Assembly: GCA_000955875.1 (NCBI GenBank)
Contig: JYOE01000014.1
Location: 217,328 to 281,327, forward strand
Source: Terrabacter sp. 28
GTDB taxonomy: Bacteria > Actinomycetota > Actinomycetes > Actinomycetales > Dermatophilaceae
DNA: 64,000 nt
Direction: 5' to 3'
The notes beneath the pieces were generated by a model. The model was not told the DNA's origin and did no database searches. It saw only the letters and a list, made by a program, of their open reading frames with translations. Numbering within the stretch: the first letter of the stretch is position 1; each line of letters begins with the position of its first letter. A program made the position numbers and the translations under genes. Of the stretch, positions 20,622 through 29,615 are shown in pieces.

Positions 20622-21732
20622 GGTTCGCCACCACCTGAGCACCGCCCGTGGGCGAGGACACTCTGCCAACGAAGGCGAGCTCACGCTTGTAGTAGTCCAC
20701 TGTGAGGAAGTCGTGGACGACCTCGACCGTGAGCCCCGGCCGTGGAGCGTGCACGATGCCGCCCTGCCCGTCGTACATCGCGACGTGGTGGAAGTAGTCG
20801 GGTGGGTCGCCTGGCGTGTGGAGGAAGACGAGGTCACCGGCACGCCATGCCGAGGGGTCAGAAGGAAGCCTCTGAACGCTTGCGGCTTGGGCGCTTGCGA
20901 GTCGTGGCAGGGCGATGCCGGCTTGGTGCCAGGCGTACTGAACCAACGACGAGCAGTCGAAGCCGACGACGCCGGCACCAACCCCGAAGCCGCCGCTCGG
21001 CCCGCGAGGTGTCCCTCCGCCCCATGAGTAGGGCACGCCGATCTGGGCCAGCGCGGCAGTGACAGCCTTCCCTCCTGCGGTGCCGTCGCTGAGGAAGGCT
21101 GCATTGGCGTAGCAGGCTGCGGAGAGGACAGTTGGGTCACCGACGACCTGCATCGCGAGTGGCTGCCACTTCGCATACGCACCCGGGAAAGCACTGCGCT
21201 GCACGGCCTGAGCGGCGTCGGTGACTGACATCCGGTCGAAGCCGGAGATGTCGAGCAGACCGGGCTGCCCTTGCTGGCCGCCTGTGTAGAACATGCGGGC
21301 CGACGTGGCGGGGTCCATCCGGTCAGCCGCACTCCCCCAAGCAGTGCGCTGCTGGAAGAGGCCCACGCTGTCGCGGTCGCCGTAGGGCACGTTCACGAGG
21401 TTCGACTCCTGCATCGCGGTCGCCACGGCGATGACCCAGCCGTAGGAGGGGACCTTCAGGTCGCGGCCAACCGCCACGATGGTGCGAGCGTTCGCCGCCT
21501 GCTCCTTCGTGAGGCCGTCGATGCTCGTGCCAGCGCCCACGCTGTCGATCGCAGCTCCGGGGCAGCCACCGCCGCCGGCAGGCACTTCTTGCTGACCCGC
21601 GCCGCCGACGAGCGCGAGCATCAGGACGGTCGCCAAGCCGCCGGCGAGAAGGATGGGTAGGACGACCAGCAGGGCTCGCCGGAGCCTGCGCCACAGCAGG
21701 GCACGGCCAGCGACGACGAGCGGTGCGACCAT
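20614..21732 (-). CDS. Two-domain cell-wall hydrolase (transglycosylase-like plus NlpC/P60)
   Basis: A 372-residue protein. It has one N-terminal membrane helix (about 21-42), a lytic-transglycosylase-like domain (IAVATAMQESNLVNVPYG with E109; VGLFQQR) and a C-terminal NlpC/P60 peptidase. The NlpC/P60 catalytic cysteine is in GFDCSSLVQY near residue 260 and the histidine is in YFHHVAMY. This type of enzyme opens the peptidoglycan for Gram-positive conjugation machines. It lies one base downstream of the TcpC-like gene and overlaps the next gene by 8 bp. Confidence 0.88.
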   Translation of the reverse strand: MVAPLVVAGRALLWRRLRRALLVVLPILLAGGLATVLMLALVGGAGQQEVPAGGGGCPGAAIDSVGAGTSIDGLTKEQAANARTIVAVGRDLKVPSYGWVIAVATAMQESNLVNVPYGDRDSVGLFQQRTAWGSAADRMDPATSARMFYTGGQQGQPGLLDISGFDRMSVTDAAQAVQRSAFPGAYAKWQPLAMQVVGDPTVLSAACYANAAFLSDGTAGGKAVTAALAQIGVPYSWGGGTPRGPSGGFGVGAGVVGFDCSSLVQYAWHQAGIALPRLASAQAASVQRLPSDPSAWRAGDLVFLHTPGDPPDYFHHVAMYDGQGGIVHAPRPGLTVEVVHDFLTVDYYKRELAFVGRVSSPTGGAQVVANRG

Positions 21733-21733
21733 G

Positions 21734-22372
21734 TCAGCCGCCTGCCTGTGCGGCTGTCAACGTCGGTGTCGGCGCTCCGGGGACGTCGTTGGCTGGCTCG
21801 AGACTGCTCACGAGACACGCCGCACCCGACTTCTGCGTCGTGACGTCGACGCGACCGCCGTCAGTCGCGAATCGGTATCCGCTCGCACCGGGCCGGGAGA
21901 CCACTTGAACAGGATTCGGTGAGACCTGGCTTGCCGGGACGCTGCTCGGATCCGTGAGACTCAGCTGGTCGATGAGCGTGGGCACCGCGTAGGGACGAAG
22001 TCCGTCCAGCCACTTCGCCGGCGGCAGGGTCGTCTTCACCCAGCCGCTCATGAACGAGGCGGCCGCGGCTTGGCATGAGGAGTGCGTTGATGGCCCCACG
22101 CGAGATGGGCCGGTGGAAGCGCTCGGCGTCGCCGCAGGGGTCCGGACAGCCGTCGGTGTCGCCGTGCTCGTCTCGACGAGGGGCGCTTGCGTAGGCGGTA
22201 GCGACGGTGTGCTCGGGGTGGCGACCGCCGGGGCCGCCGCGGGGCGCGGACCCAAGAAGCTCGCAACTTGGCCCACGAGCGCGAGCACGATGAGCAGCGC
22301 AGCGACGCTGACGCTCAGGTGCCGCCACGACCAGAGCGGCCACGCGATGAGTCGAGTCAGACGGCTACTCAT
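21734..22372 (-). CDS. Single-pass conjugation protein, TcpC/VirB8-like
   Basis: A 212-residue protein with one helix (VSVAALLIVLALVGQVASFL, about 20-40), a 60-residue Pro/Thr/Ala linker and a compact C-terminal domain with two cysteines. The layout of a short cytoplasmic end, one helix, a linker and an NTF2-like outer domain matches TcpC/VirB8 proteins that scaffold type IV systems. Fold identity cannot be proven from sequence by eye. The ATG overlaps the stop of the VirB6-like gene by 8 bp. Confidence 0.6.
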   Translation of the reverse strand: MSSRLTRLIAWPLWSWRHLSVSVAALLIVLALVGQVASFLGPRPAAAPAVATPSTPSLPPTQAPLVETSTATPTAVRTPAATPSASTGPSRVGPSTHSSCQAAAASFMSGWVKTTLPPAKWLDGLRPYAVPTLIDQLSLTDPSSVPASQVSPNPVQVVSRPGASGYRFATDGGRVDVTTQKSGAACLVSSLEPANDVPGAPTPTLTAAQAGG

Positions 22373-24425
22373 TGCCGCGGCTCCGCTCGGACTGGCCAGG
22401 CTCGACCGTCACCATCGACTTGGTGTTCGCGTCGAACATCCGCACGCGCAGGCCTTGCCCGGTCACCTCGGCGTGGGAGTCATGCGTGCGCTCGATGGGG
22501 GTCAGCACCTTGACCCCAGAGGGCACCTCATCGACGAGCTGCCCTTCAAGGCCGCGGGTGGGAAGGCGGTGGCGTGGCGCACGAGCCGCGGGGGTGTCGA
22601 TGCCGCTCGGCTGCACTCGACTGACTGTCGGTACCCCGGCTGAGGCAGCAGCCTCCCTGTTGAATTCGGCTTCTCGCCCTGTCGGGCTCACCGGCGTCCC
22701 CGGAAGTTCGTGACGGGGACCCAAGACTCGACCGGACACATATCGCTGTGCGTCTGGAACGTCGGGTTGAGTCAGGGTGACTGAGTCGAAGCGCCGGCCG
22801 ATCGACTCCGGCGGAAGGTTGACCCGTCGCACGTATCGGGCGGGCCCGACATCGCGCGGACCGTGGCGGCCGTTCTGCGCATCGTCGTCCTCGACGGAGG
22901 TCGTCCCGGTGCCGATCTTCTTCCTGGCAGCGTCCTCGTTCCCGTCGTCGACGGCCTTGCGCCCGACGAAGTATCCGAGGGTAGTGCGCCCGACGTTGCG
23001 CAGCATGGCTCGCTGCGAGGTCTGGCCGAGCATGCTCGTGAGCGACAGGAGCGGCATCAGCAGGATGAAGGCGGCGAGTGAGACGACGAGGCACATGACC
23101 AAGGACAGGATCCCCATGCCGGCACCGTTGGCCTCTTTGATGATTGCGGCTATCGCAACGCTGTGGATGGCCGAGCCGACTCCGAAGGCGATGACGTTGA
23201 CGACGGAGGCGCCTGCGATGTTGCCGATCCGCCTGACGATGCTGGCCATCGGGGCGATGACGCCGAAGACCGCGGCAGCGGGAAAGAACATCACCAGGAG
23301 GCGCAGCATGACGAGTCCCGCGAACATGAAGATGTCTGCGATGAGCCGGAACACCGCTGTGAAAGTAACGCCGATGGCGCTCATGAACCCGGCGCCGGCG
23401 CGGCCCTTGGCTTTCCCCTGGACGGCCGCGTAGGCGAGCGGATCCTGATCTTGGATCTCCTGGGTTGTTGCGACCCAGTCGTCGGCCTTCTGCTGGGTCA
23501 TCTTCTCCATGCCGTCAGGAGTGGAACGCGCAGTGGCGAGCTCGGCGCGGCTGAACGTCGACTCGCGGAAGAGCAGCGGCCCCCACTTCTTGGCTGCCGG
23601 GCTGTCGGGGTCTCCGAACTCTCCGCGCAGCCATGACTGGTAAAGGATGTCGTCGACGATGAGAGCGCCTTGTGCGCGAGTCGGGTCTCCGGCGCTCGGC
23701 CCGGTGAGGCCGGCTGCGCTCTCGTTGACCGAGGCCACCGAGCTCGTGATGGCCTGGTCGAAGAAGCTGGCGACGCGGGTTGGGTACTGCGAGATGCCGG
23801 ACAGCACCGCAAGGACGAAGATCGCCCAGACCGCACCGGACATGACGGACGAGAGCCGTCCGCTCAGTGAGTAGAAGAGCAGCAGGACGGCGACACCGAG
23901 GAACGACACGATGCCCCACGGGGACCAGATCGCGTCATGCAATCGCGTGGTCACGGTCGCGACGACGTTGTCGAGCGGTTTCATGTACTGCTCTGGGTGG
24001 GCGACGCGGTTGTGGATCCCGTTGGTGGCCGAACTGATCCACACTCCCCCACCCAGAAGTGCGTTGCCGATGAACGTGTCGATCGTCGCGTCCATCTCGC
24101 CCAGCCCACCCATGCAGCCGGTGTCGTAGGTGCTCCAGCCGAGGCCGGCATAGCCGTACTGGTCGTAGATGGTCGTCCTCCGACCGGCAGCCCACGGATC
24201 GCCCTTCGGCGGGGCGGGCGTGGGGGCCGGGTCGAAGAAGCCCGGCAGCCCGGTGTCGGGAAGCGATGGTGTGGGTGCCGACTTGCAGTCCCATGGCGCG
24301 GCAGGCAGCGCAGGCGCAGCCTCGGGTGAGGCGGGGCTTGCGGACGCCGAGCCACCAAGGGCCAGCATCCCGACCGCCGCGACGACAAGGGAAAGGACGA
24401 TACGGCGTACGCGCGTTGCTGACAT
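22365..24425 (-). CDS. VirB6/TrbL-like polytopic conjugation protein
   Basis: A 686-residue protein with a signal-like N-terminus (MSATRVRRIVLSLVVAAVGM...SASA), an extracytoplasmic segment of about 130 residues, then at least six hydrophobic segments between about residues 160 and 500. A charged, disordered C-terminal tail of about 180 residues follows. Such a protein forms the inner-membrane channel in type IV systems. The ATG at 24425 is one base after the VirB4-like stop; the longer open frame upstream is a shadow of that gene. Confidence 0.75.
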   Translation of the reverse strand: MSATRVRRIVLSLVVAAVGMLALGGSASASPASPEAAPALPAAPWDCKSAPTPSLPDTGLPGFFDPAPTPAPPKGDPWAAGRRTTIYDQYGYAGLGWSTYDTGCMGGLGEMDATIDTFIGNALLGGGVWISSATNGIHNRVAHPEQYMKPLDNVVATVTTRLHDAIWSPWGIVSFLGVAVLLLFYSLSGRLSSVMSGAVWAIFVLAVLSGISQYPTRVASFFDQAITSSVASVNESAAGLTGPSAGDPTRAQGALIVDDILYQSWLRGEFGDPDSPAAKKWGPLLFRESTFSRAELATARSTPDGMEKMTQQKADDWVATTQEIQDQDPLAYAAVQGKAKGRAGAGFMSAIGVTFTAVFRLIADIFMFAGLVMLRLLVMFFPAAAVFGVIAPMASIVRRIGNIAGASVVNVIAFGVGSAIHSVAIAAIIKEANGAGMGILSLVMCLVVSLAAFILLMPLLSLTSMLGQTSQRAMLRNVGRTTLGYFVGRKAVDDGNEDAARKKIGTGTTSVEDDDAQNGRHGPRDVGPARYVRRVNLPPESIGRRFDSVTLTQPDVPDAQRYVSGRVLGPRHELPGTPVSPTGREAEFNREAAASAGVPTVSRVQPSGIDTPAARAPRHRLPTRGLEGQLVDEVPSGVKVLTPIERTHDSHAEVTGQGLRVRMFDANTKSMVTVEPGQSERSRGNE

Positions 24426-24426
24426 G

Positions 24427-27048
24427 TCAGGCGCTCGCTCTCTCGTCCTGCTCGTCTGCTTCGTCCACGTGGCCGCCCTCGTCCAGGTCCGAGTCGTCGA
24501 CGGACGTGCTGGCACGCGCGACCCGGTTGCGGGCCTTGTCGGGGGCAGCCGTGGTGTTGAGCGCCTCGAGAAGCTCTGGGTGGGCGGAGAGGTCCATGCG
24601 GATGCGCTCGATCCCGCCGGACCCGTCACTGAACACGAACTCCCTCGGTCCACGCAGACCGTCACGCGAGGGCCGGGACAAGGTGCCGAAGATCTGCTCG
24701 TAGCCGAGGCCGTCGCGGATGCCGGGGATGAACCGCAGGGCATCGCGCTGCGCCTCCTCACCCGTGAGGCGACCGATGAAGGCGGCTGAACAGAGGTTGG
24801 CCAGGTCGAGCTTGAGCAGGTCGGCCGGGTTCTGGGAGGCCATGAGGACGCGCGTGTTGTGCTTTCGCGAGTCGCGCGCGGCCCGGTCAATGAAGCGCCG
24901 TCCGCTGGAGAAGGTGGACAGGGCCCACGCCTCGTCGATGAAGATGCCCTTGCGAGCGTGGACGTCGCCGAAGTACATGCCGCGCTGGGTGAGCCAAGCC
25001 GCGAGGTACATGACGCACATCGACAACCGCTCGTCGAGGTCTTCACTGCCACGGGTGCTCTCGTCGGGCAGCGCCAAGCCCCTCAGGGAGTACACCGTGA
25101 GCAGCGGCTCGAAACCTCCCTCGCCCGCAGGTCGCCCGGCGGGGAAGATCAGACGACCGTGGCTGGTCTTGGCCGCCTCGCGCAGGAAGTCGGCCATGTA
25201 GCCGGCGTGCCGTGCCAGGTCGGCGTCACCGGTGGGCTCACCGTGAGGGCCGCGGTCGAGATCAGCGAGAGCGTTGACGACCTGGTCGCAGGAGGACCAC
25301 ACGTTGGCCGGCACGGACCCGACGGCGCGCATCAGTGCGACCTCGGAGAGGACGTGCTCCTGCAGTTGCTTGGGCAGCATCGCGCGCAGGACGCTGCTCG
25401 TCAGTAGTCGCCTGGTGTCCTTCGCCTGCTCCATCGCAGCCCGCCATGACGCCTCGTCGGGATAGTGCTTTCGGTCCGGTTCCGCGATCACGCGATAGGT
25501 GGACAGCGAGCCGGGCGCGGCGTCGAGCAAGTCGACAGCGCGTGAGTATGGCGCGAGCTCGGGCAGCTGCGTCAGCGCGGTGAGACGGCCGGACGGGTCG
25601 AGTACCGTCCACGGGACGCCTTGGATGACCGTGCGGTAGATGATGTTGCCGCCGGCGGTCGACTTGCCGCCGCCGAGGCCCGCGCAGAGGACCGCGAGAC
25701 CGGACTCCTCCTCGCGCTCGGTGGCGAGCCAGGGTTCCCACGTGACCACCCGGGCGGACGTTCCCGAGGTCTGACCCAGGTGGATGCCGATGCGGTCGCC
25801 GACGGTGGCGGTCGCGGCAGGGACGGCGGCCGCGAGGGTCGTCACCGGCATACGGCGTCGGTATGCCGTTGAGCCGAGGCGTTCGCCGGGGATGAACTCG
25901 CGGGCAACGACGTACTGGTCCTGCGGGCGGGCGATCGTGATCTGTGGCGCGTACAGCTTGCGCACGAGGCTGGCCCGGTCGATGGCCTCGTCCTCAGTGG
26001 CTCCCGCGACCGCGATGCGGTACCAGCCGGTGGTGCGGGTCGACAGGCCAGAGAGGCCCATCGAGATCTCGTCCTCGACGGCGAGGGCGCGGTTGGCCTG
26101 ACGCTCCAGAGCCCCGGGGGCGGGCTCGTGGTGCTCGAGCTCGTAGTGGTTCGCCTGCGCGCGGATCTTCTGGATGTTGCGGCGCATCGCGGCTCCGACC
26201 TTGGCGGCGTCCTCGACGAGGATGCGGCCGGACCACTCGACCGGAAAGGGCAGCTCGTCGGTGCGCTGCATCCACGGGATGCCCGGCGGGATGTCGAGAT
26301 CCGTCATGCGCCCGACCGACAGGACACACACGTGTCGTTCGATCCGTCGGTCGTCGTGCTCGCCCACGACCCGGATCGTGCGACCGTACGGGGTCGCGAA
26401 CCAGTTCACCCGGTCGGTGAACTCGCCCAGGTCGTCGAGGTCCCAGGCATCACCTTCGACCCCTCCCAAGGTCAGTGGGGCCGGCAGCCCCAGAGAGCAG
26501 GAGCGGTGCAGAAGCCACTCGAGCTGCCGGGGCGTGGCCGGGGCTGCCTCAAGTCCGGGTGAGCTCATCAGCTCGTCGGTGGCGCGGATCTGCTTCTCGA
26601 GGGCCGTCACCTCTCGCTGCGAGACCGCCCCCGCGAAGGTGTTGCTGAGGCTGTCACCGATGGAGCCCAAGGCCTTGAGTAGCGGGCTCCGGCTCGGGAT
26701 CTCGACGCCGAGGTAGACCTCCTTGTCGGCCATCGACAGGGACGCGAGTCGGTGCTGATCCGTCGTGAGGTGCTTGGCCCAGGCGGGGAGCGGCGCCGGC
26801 GCGTTGGCGTCGTGGTCCCGAGCCCATTTCGCCACCGGGTACGGGCGAGTCGTGACGCGCAGATGCACCTCTCGCTTGGCGAGCTGTGAGATCACGTCGG
26901 CGCCGTCGATGATCAGCTGCTCCCGAACACCGTCCGGCCTGAACGACCAGCCTTGCGGGTCGAGCAAGTACCAGGCCATCACCTTCTGCGCGGTGACCGT
27001 GCAGTGTCCGGAGATCCGGCGCACCGCCAGGCCTCGCTTGCCGCTCAC
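24427..27048 (-). CDS. VirB4-family conjugation ATPase
   Basis: An 873-residue ATPase. The N-terminal half includes a TraC/VirB4-type segment (TGWYRIAVAGATEDEAIDRA). The C-terminal motor has Walker A GLGGGKST at about residues 457-464 and Walker B FIDEAW near residue 700, followed by the VirB4 signature RDSRKHNTRVLMASQNPADL. It powers assembly of the mating channel. The stop of the upstream TcpE-like gene overlaps its start by 4 bp. This is the strongest marker that the element encodes a real type IV secretion system. Confidence 0.9.
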   Translation of the reverse strand: MSGKRGLAVRRISGHCTVTAQKVMAWYLLDPQGWSFRPDGVREQLIIDGADVISQLAKREVHLRVTTRPYPVAKWARDHDANAPAPLPAWAKHLTTDQHRLASLSMADKEVYLGVEIPSRSPLLKALGSIGDSLSNTFAGAVSQREVTALEKQIRATDELMSSPGLEAAPATPRQLEWLLHRSCSLGLPAPLTLGGVEGDAWDLDDLGEFTDRVNWFATPYGRTIRVVGEHDDRRIERHVCVLSVGRMTDLDIPPGIPWMQRTDELPFPVEWSGRILVEDAAKVGAAMRRNIQKIRAQANHYELEHHEPAPGALERQANRALAVEDEISMGLSGLSTRTTGWYRIAVAGATEDEAIDRASLVRKLYAPQITIARPQDQYVVAREFIPGERLGSTAYRRRMPVTTLAAAVPAATATVGDRIGIHLGQTSGTSARVVTWEPWLATEREEESGLAVLCAGLGGGKSTAGGNIIYRTVIQGVPWTVLDPSGRLTALTQLPELAPYSRAVDLLDAAPGSLSTYRVIAEPDRKHYPDEASWRAAMEQAKDTRRLLTSSVLRAMLPKQLQEHVLSEVALMRAVGSVPANVWSSCDQVVNALADLDRGPHGEPTGDADLARHAGYMADFLREAAKTSHGRLIFPAGRPAGEGGFEPLLTVYSLRGLALPDESTRGSEDLDERLSMCVMYLAAWLTQRGMYFGDVHARKGIFIDEAWALSTFSSGRRFIDRAARDSRKHNTRVLMASQNPADLLKLDLANLCSAAFIGRLTGEEAQRDALRFIPGIRDGLGYEQIFGTLSRPSRDGLRGPREFVFSDGSGGIERIRMDLSAHPELLEALNTTAAPDKARNRVARASTSVDDSDLDEGGHVDEADEQDERASA

Positions 27049-27494
27049 GCGCTCGTCCCCTCGGTGATGGGCTTCCGGTCGACCGCAGCTGCCTCTGCTC
27101 GCGCTCGGCGTTGGGCCTTGCGTAGAGCCCGGCTCGGGCGCGAGGGGACAGCACGCACTCGAGCCGGGCGGACTGTGTGCGCTCTGACCTTCTGGTCATC
27201 GCGGGGCGCAGACACCTCGTGCGCGAACGCGGCGAGCACGGCTCCGAGCGGCCGGTCCGGGTTGACGACCGACAGGATGAGCCGGGTCAGGGCGACTGTC
27301 GCGAGGAGGCTGTAGGCGAGGGAGAAGAAGCCGAGCCCGATGCCCAGACGGCGCTCGATCATCTGCAGCAGCACGAACACGACGGCGCCGACCATGTAGG
27401 CGCTGTATCGCGCTCGGAAGGGCAGGGTCCGATTGGGCGGACCGAGCCAGACGGAGTTGACGTTGTAGATCTCGTCGTCGACCGGTAGACGCAT
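27045..27494 (-). CDS. TcpE/PrgI-like membrane protein
   Basis: A 149-residue protein with two adjacent hydrophobic helices (AYMVGAVVFVLLQMIE and GLGFFSLAYSLLATVALTRLIL, about residues 33-80) and a long basic C-terminal tail (RALRKAQRRARAEAAA). Size, topology and position directly before a VirB4 gene match TcpE/PrgI family components of Gram-positive conjugation systems. The ATG at 27494 follows the preceding stop by 7 bases. Confidence 0.65.
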   Translation of the reverse strand: MRLPVDDEIYNVNSVWLGPPNRTLPFRARYSAYMVGAVVFVLLQMIERRLGIGLGFFSLAYSLLATVALTRLILSVVNPDRPLGAVLAAFAHEVSAPRDDQKVRAHTVRPARVRAVPSRPSRALRKAQRRARAEAAAVDRKPITEGTSA

Positions 27495-27501
27495 GGTCAG
27501 C

Positions 27502-27753
27502 TCATCCCGTGACGAGCGAGGCCATCCACGAGCCGACGCTGTCCGCCTTGCCGCTCGTGGCGAGGCCCAGGACTGCCAGCGCGATGACGACTCCGGCGAC
27601 AACCCGCATCGCCTTGGCGTTGTCGCCACGCTGCGCGAGGACGAACAGCATGGTCGCGACGAGCAGGAGAAGCAGAGGGATGATGTTGGACTTGATCCAG
27701 CCCTGGAGGCCGGTTGTGCCGGCGGCTGTGGCCAGCGTTGCGATGGTGCTCAT
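27502..27753 (-). CDS. Small two-helix protein, VirB2/pilin-like, first gene of the T4SS operon
   Basis: An 83-residue protein with two hydrophobic helices (NIIPLLLLLVATMLFVLA and VVAGVVIALAVLGLA) separated by a short charged turn (QRGDNAKAM). This is the layout of VirB2-type subunits and of the small membrane proteins that open Gram-positive transfer operons. AAGGGGA lies 8 bases before the ATG at 27753. It is the first gene of a seven-gene leftward operon. Confidence 0.65.
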   Translation of the reverse strand: MSTIATLATAAGTTGLQGWIKSNIIPLLLLLVATMLFVLAQRGDNAKAMRVVAGVVIALAVLGLATSGKADSVGSWMASLVTG

Positions 27754-28144
27754 GATGTCCCCTTCTGGATGGAATCGGGCATACCGCCCAATCCCAGAGC
27801 ACCGTGTTCGCCTCCGTCGGGAAGAAGGAACACGCCGGGGCCTGACCAAGTTCTGACAGATCCGTCGCCCCCCGTTCACCGAAGGCAGGAGACCGGCGTG
27901 GCGACGCACAGATCGAGCATCGGCCGCGCATGCACGCCCTAATCGGAGCTTGCTCCAAGGCACGCGCGGTCCGACGCGTGACTGAGATCCACAACCTCAT
28001 AGCTGAACACGTCGACCGTTGAGCGATCTAGTTCCGCGAGAGGGGTCGCGCGCGATGACTCTCGCATGCCCCCTCTGTCCGACTCAGATCGTGCTACTAT
28101 TTCTCCTATATCTGCTATTCAAGCAGCTCGAGGAGGAGTTACGC
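27754..28144. other. 391-bp divergent control region between T4SS and RM-like cassettes
   Basis: This region separates the leftward transfer operon from the rightward cassette, so it must hold both promoters. An AT-rich block at 28093-28120 (TACTAT at 28095, TATATC at 28107) is the best promoter candidate for the cassette. An inverted repeat CTGCT-N5-AGCAG (28112-28126) lies just before the Shine-Dalgarno of the RHH-RAMA gene and could be its operator. No gene was found here. Confidence 0.4.
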
Positions 28145-28543
28145 ATGACCGCCATCAATGTCTCCGAGGCGACGGCTGACCGTCTCCGGCTTCTCGCGTC
28201 CGCCTGGGAGGTCGACGAGGAGGGGGCCATCTCTCGACTCATCGATCGACTCGCGGCTGGCGCGACGGAAGACCCGACACCGCAGTCATCTGCTCGCGCA
28301 GACCAGGTCGAGGTATACGCCGTTTACGACGGCCGTCGAGTTTCGGGTCTGTACGACCCGCGAACTAAAGCCTTGACAGTGACCTCCACGCCCCTCGAGG
28401 GCAGCAAGTACAAGTCGCCGAGCGGGGCGGCAATCGCGGTAGTGCAGGCGACGAATCCCAAGGTCAACCCGAACAGGAACGGATGGACGTTCTGGACTGT
28501 GAGGTCGACGGGGGACACTCTCCAGAGCCTTCGCAACAGATGA
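28145..28543 (+). CDS. Ribbon-helix-helix plus RAMA/DUF4357-like protein, putative cassette regulator
   Basis: A 132-residue protein. Residues 1-37 read as a ribbon-helix-helix DNA-binding domain (MTAINVSEATADRLRLLAS, then AISRLIDRLAAG). Residues 56-118 carry a RAMA-like core (SKYKSPSGAAIAVV followed by NGWTFWTV), a module often attached to restriction-modification proteins and proposed to recognise methylated adenine. AGGAGGAG precedes the ATG at 28145; the longer frame from 28019 is rejected. It heads the half-methyltransferase/helicase cassette, so a controller or methylation-reading role is inferred from context. Confidence 0.7.
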   Translation: MTAINVSEATADRLRLLASAWEVDEEGAISRLIDRLAAGATEDPTPQSSARADQVEVYAVYDGRRVSGLYDPRTKALTVTSTPLEGSKYKSPSGAAIAVVQATNPKVNPNRNGWTFWTVRSTGDTLQSLRNR

Positions 28544-28961
28544 TCAAGGTGCTGGCTGATGCACACACCCTGGCGCACAGTGCTGCCCGCCTCATTCGGC
28601 CACGCCAGTCTTCCTGCATGGTCGTGCGGACCTTGACCAGTTTCCCAACCAGCCCACCCAGCCTCGACCCGAACACTGCTCTGGGCGCGAGAGCCGGGCG
28701 GCGGAAGCGTGCCATCGCAAGCCCCACGCGAACAGCTGGATGGCCAACACCGCCTACACGCGGGCGACCTAACGCCCGGGTTGCCCCTTGCGAGTACAAG
28801 CGCTGCGCCTCTTGGGCAGGATGGCGCCTATCCTCCACCACTCGAATAGAGGTTAAGTTGAGCACCGTCGCTTGGCCCTCAGGCGTCTACCGCCGAGGAA
28901 GAACGGCCCTACTCCCGGGCCGACCGCAGTGGAGCACTTCGAGCGGGCGCGTGGTTGCATC
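28544..28961 (+). other. 418-bp stretch without a convincing gene
   Basis: The space between the RHH-RAMA gene and the first half-methyltransferase has long open frames on both strands, but their products are low-complexity and lack domains or start signals. The methyltransferase frame itself opens at TTG 28872 and could include up to 30 more residues. I see no hairpin or tRNA. A small RNA or the cassette's second promoter could lie here. Confidence 0.3.
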
Positions 28962-29615
28962 GTGAACCTTGTGAGGTCCAAGCAACGCGTAATCGACCAC
29001 GGCGAGGTCTTCACCCCACCCTGGGTCGTTGAGGCCATGCTCGACTTGGTCAAAGGGGAGTCGGAGCGCATCGACTCGCGCTTCCTCGAACCTGCCTGTG
29101 GCTCAGGCAACTTCCTCGTCCCGGTGCTTCAGCGAAAGCTTGTCACCGTCAAGGCGCGCTATCCCTCTGCCGATTTTGAGCGTCGTCACTACGCCTTGCT
29201 GGCCCTGATGTGCATTTATGGGATCGAACTGTTGGCCGACAACGTCGCCGAGTGCCGCGAGAATCTGCTCTCTGAGTTCGGTGAGCAGATGGGACTCGAC
29301 GAGGCGGACCCCCTCTTCAGCTGCGCCGGCGCCGTCCTCGAGGTGAACATCGTTCACGGTGACGCCCTCTCGATGAGGGCCGCCATCGGGCAAGACCATG
29401 TCACGCCGGTACCGATCACTTTTCCAGAGTGGGGCTACTTGGGCCGCGGCAAATTCCAGCGTAGGGACTTCCGTTATGACACTCTTACGCAGAGCAGCGC
29501 TTTCAACGCAGAGGGCGGACTGTTCGCTGACGCGGGAGCACACGAAGTCTTCCAGCCAACCAAAACGTACCCGCCCATGTCCATCTCGGAGATTGCAGAG
29601 AGCACGCTGTCATGA
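28962..29615 (+). CDS. Half adenine methyltransferase: intact SAM motif, no catalytic NPPY
   Basis: About 217 residues from GTG 28962. It contains the N6-adenine methyltransferase motif X (HGEVFTPPWVVEAMLDLV, 13-30), motif I (FLEPACGSGNFL, 41-52) and a motif III-like VHGDAL. Where motif IV (N/D-PPY/F) should follow, the sequence is PVPITFPEWGYL, so no catalytic tetrapeptide is present. The next gene has the opposite pattern. The start was chosen by motif spacing (NLVRSKQRV); GTG 28929 or TTG 28872 are alternatives with no better ribosome site. It overlaps the next gene by 4 bp (ATGA). Confidence 0.8.
   Translation: MNLVRSKQRVIDHGEVFTPPWVVEAMLDLVKGESERIDSRFLEPACGSGNFLVPVLQRKLVTVKARYPSADFERRHYALLALMCIYGIELLADNVAECRENLLSEFGEQMGLDEADPLFSCAGAVLEVNIVHGDALSMRAAIGQDHVTPVPITFPEWGYLGRGKFQRRDFRYDTLTQSSAFNAEGGLFADAGAHEVFQPTKTYPPMSISEIAESTLS

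Noticed and set aside
28483-28965. A 160-codon plus-strand frame between the RHH-RAMA and methyltransferase genes
   Set aside because: Overlaps the RHH-RAMA gene in another frame, product lacks domain character, and no start signal is present.
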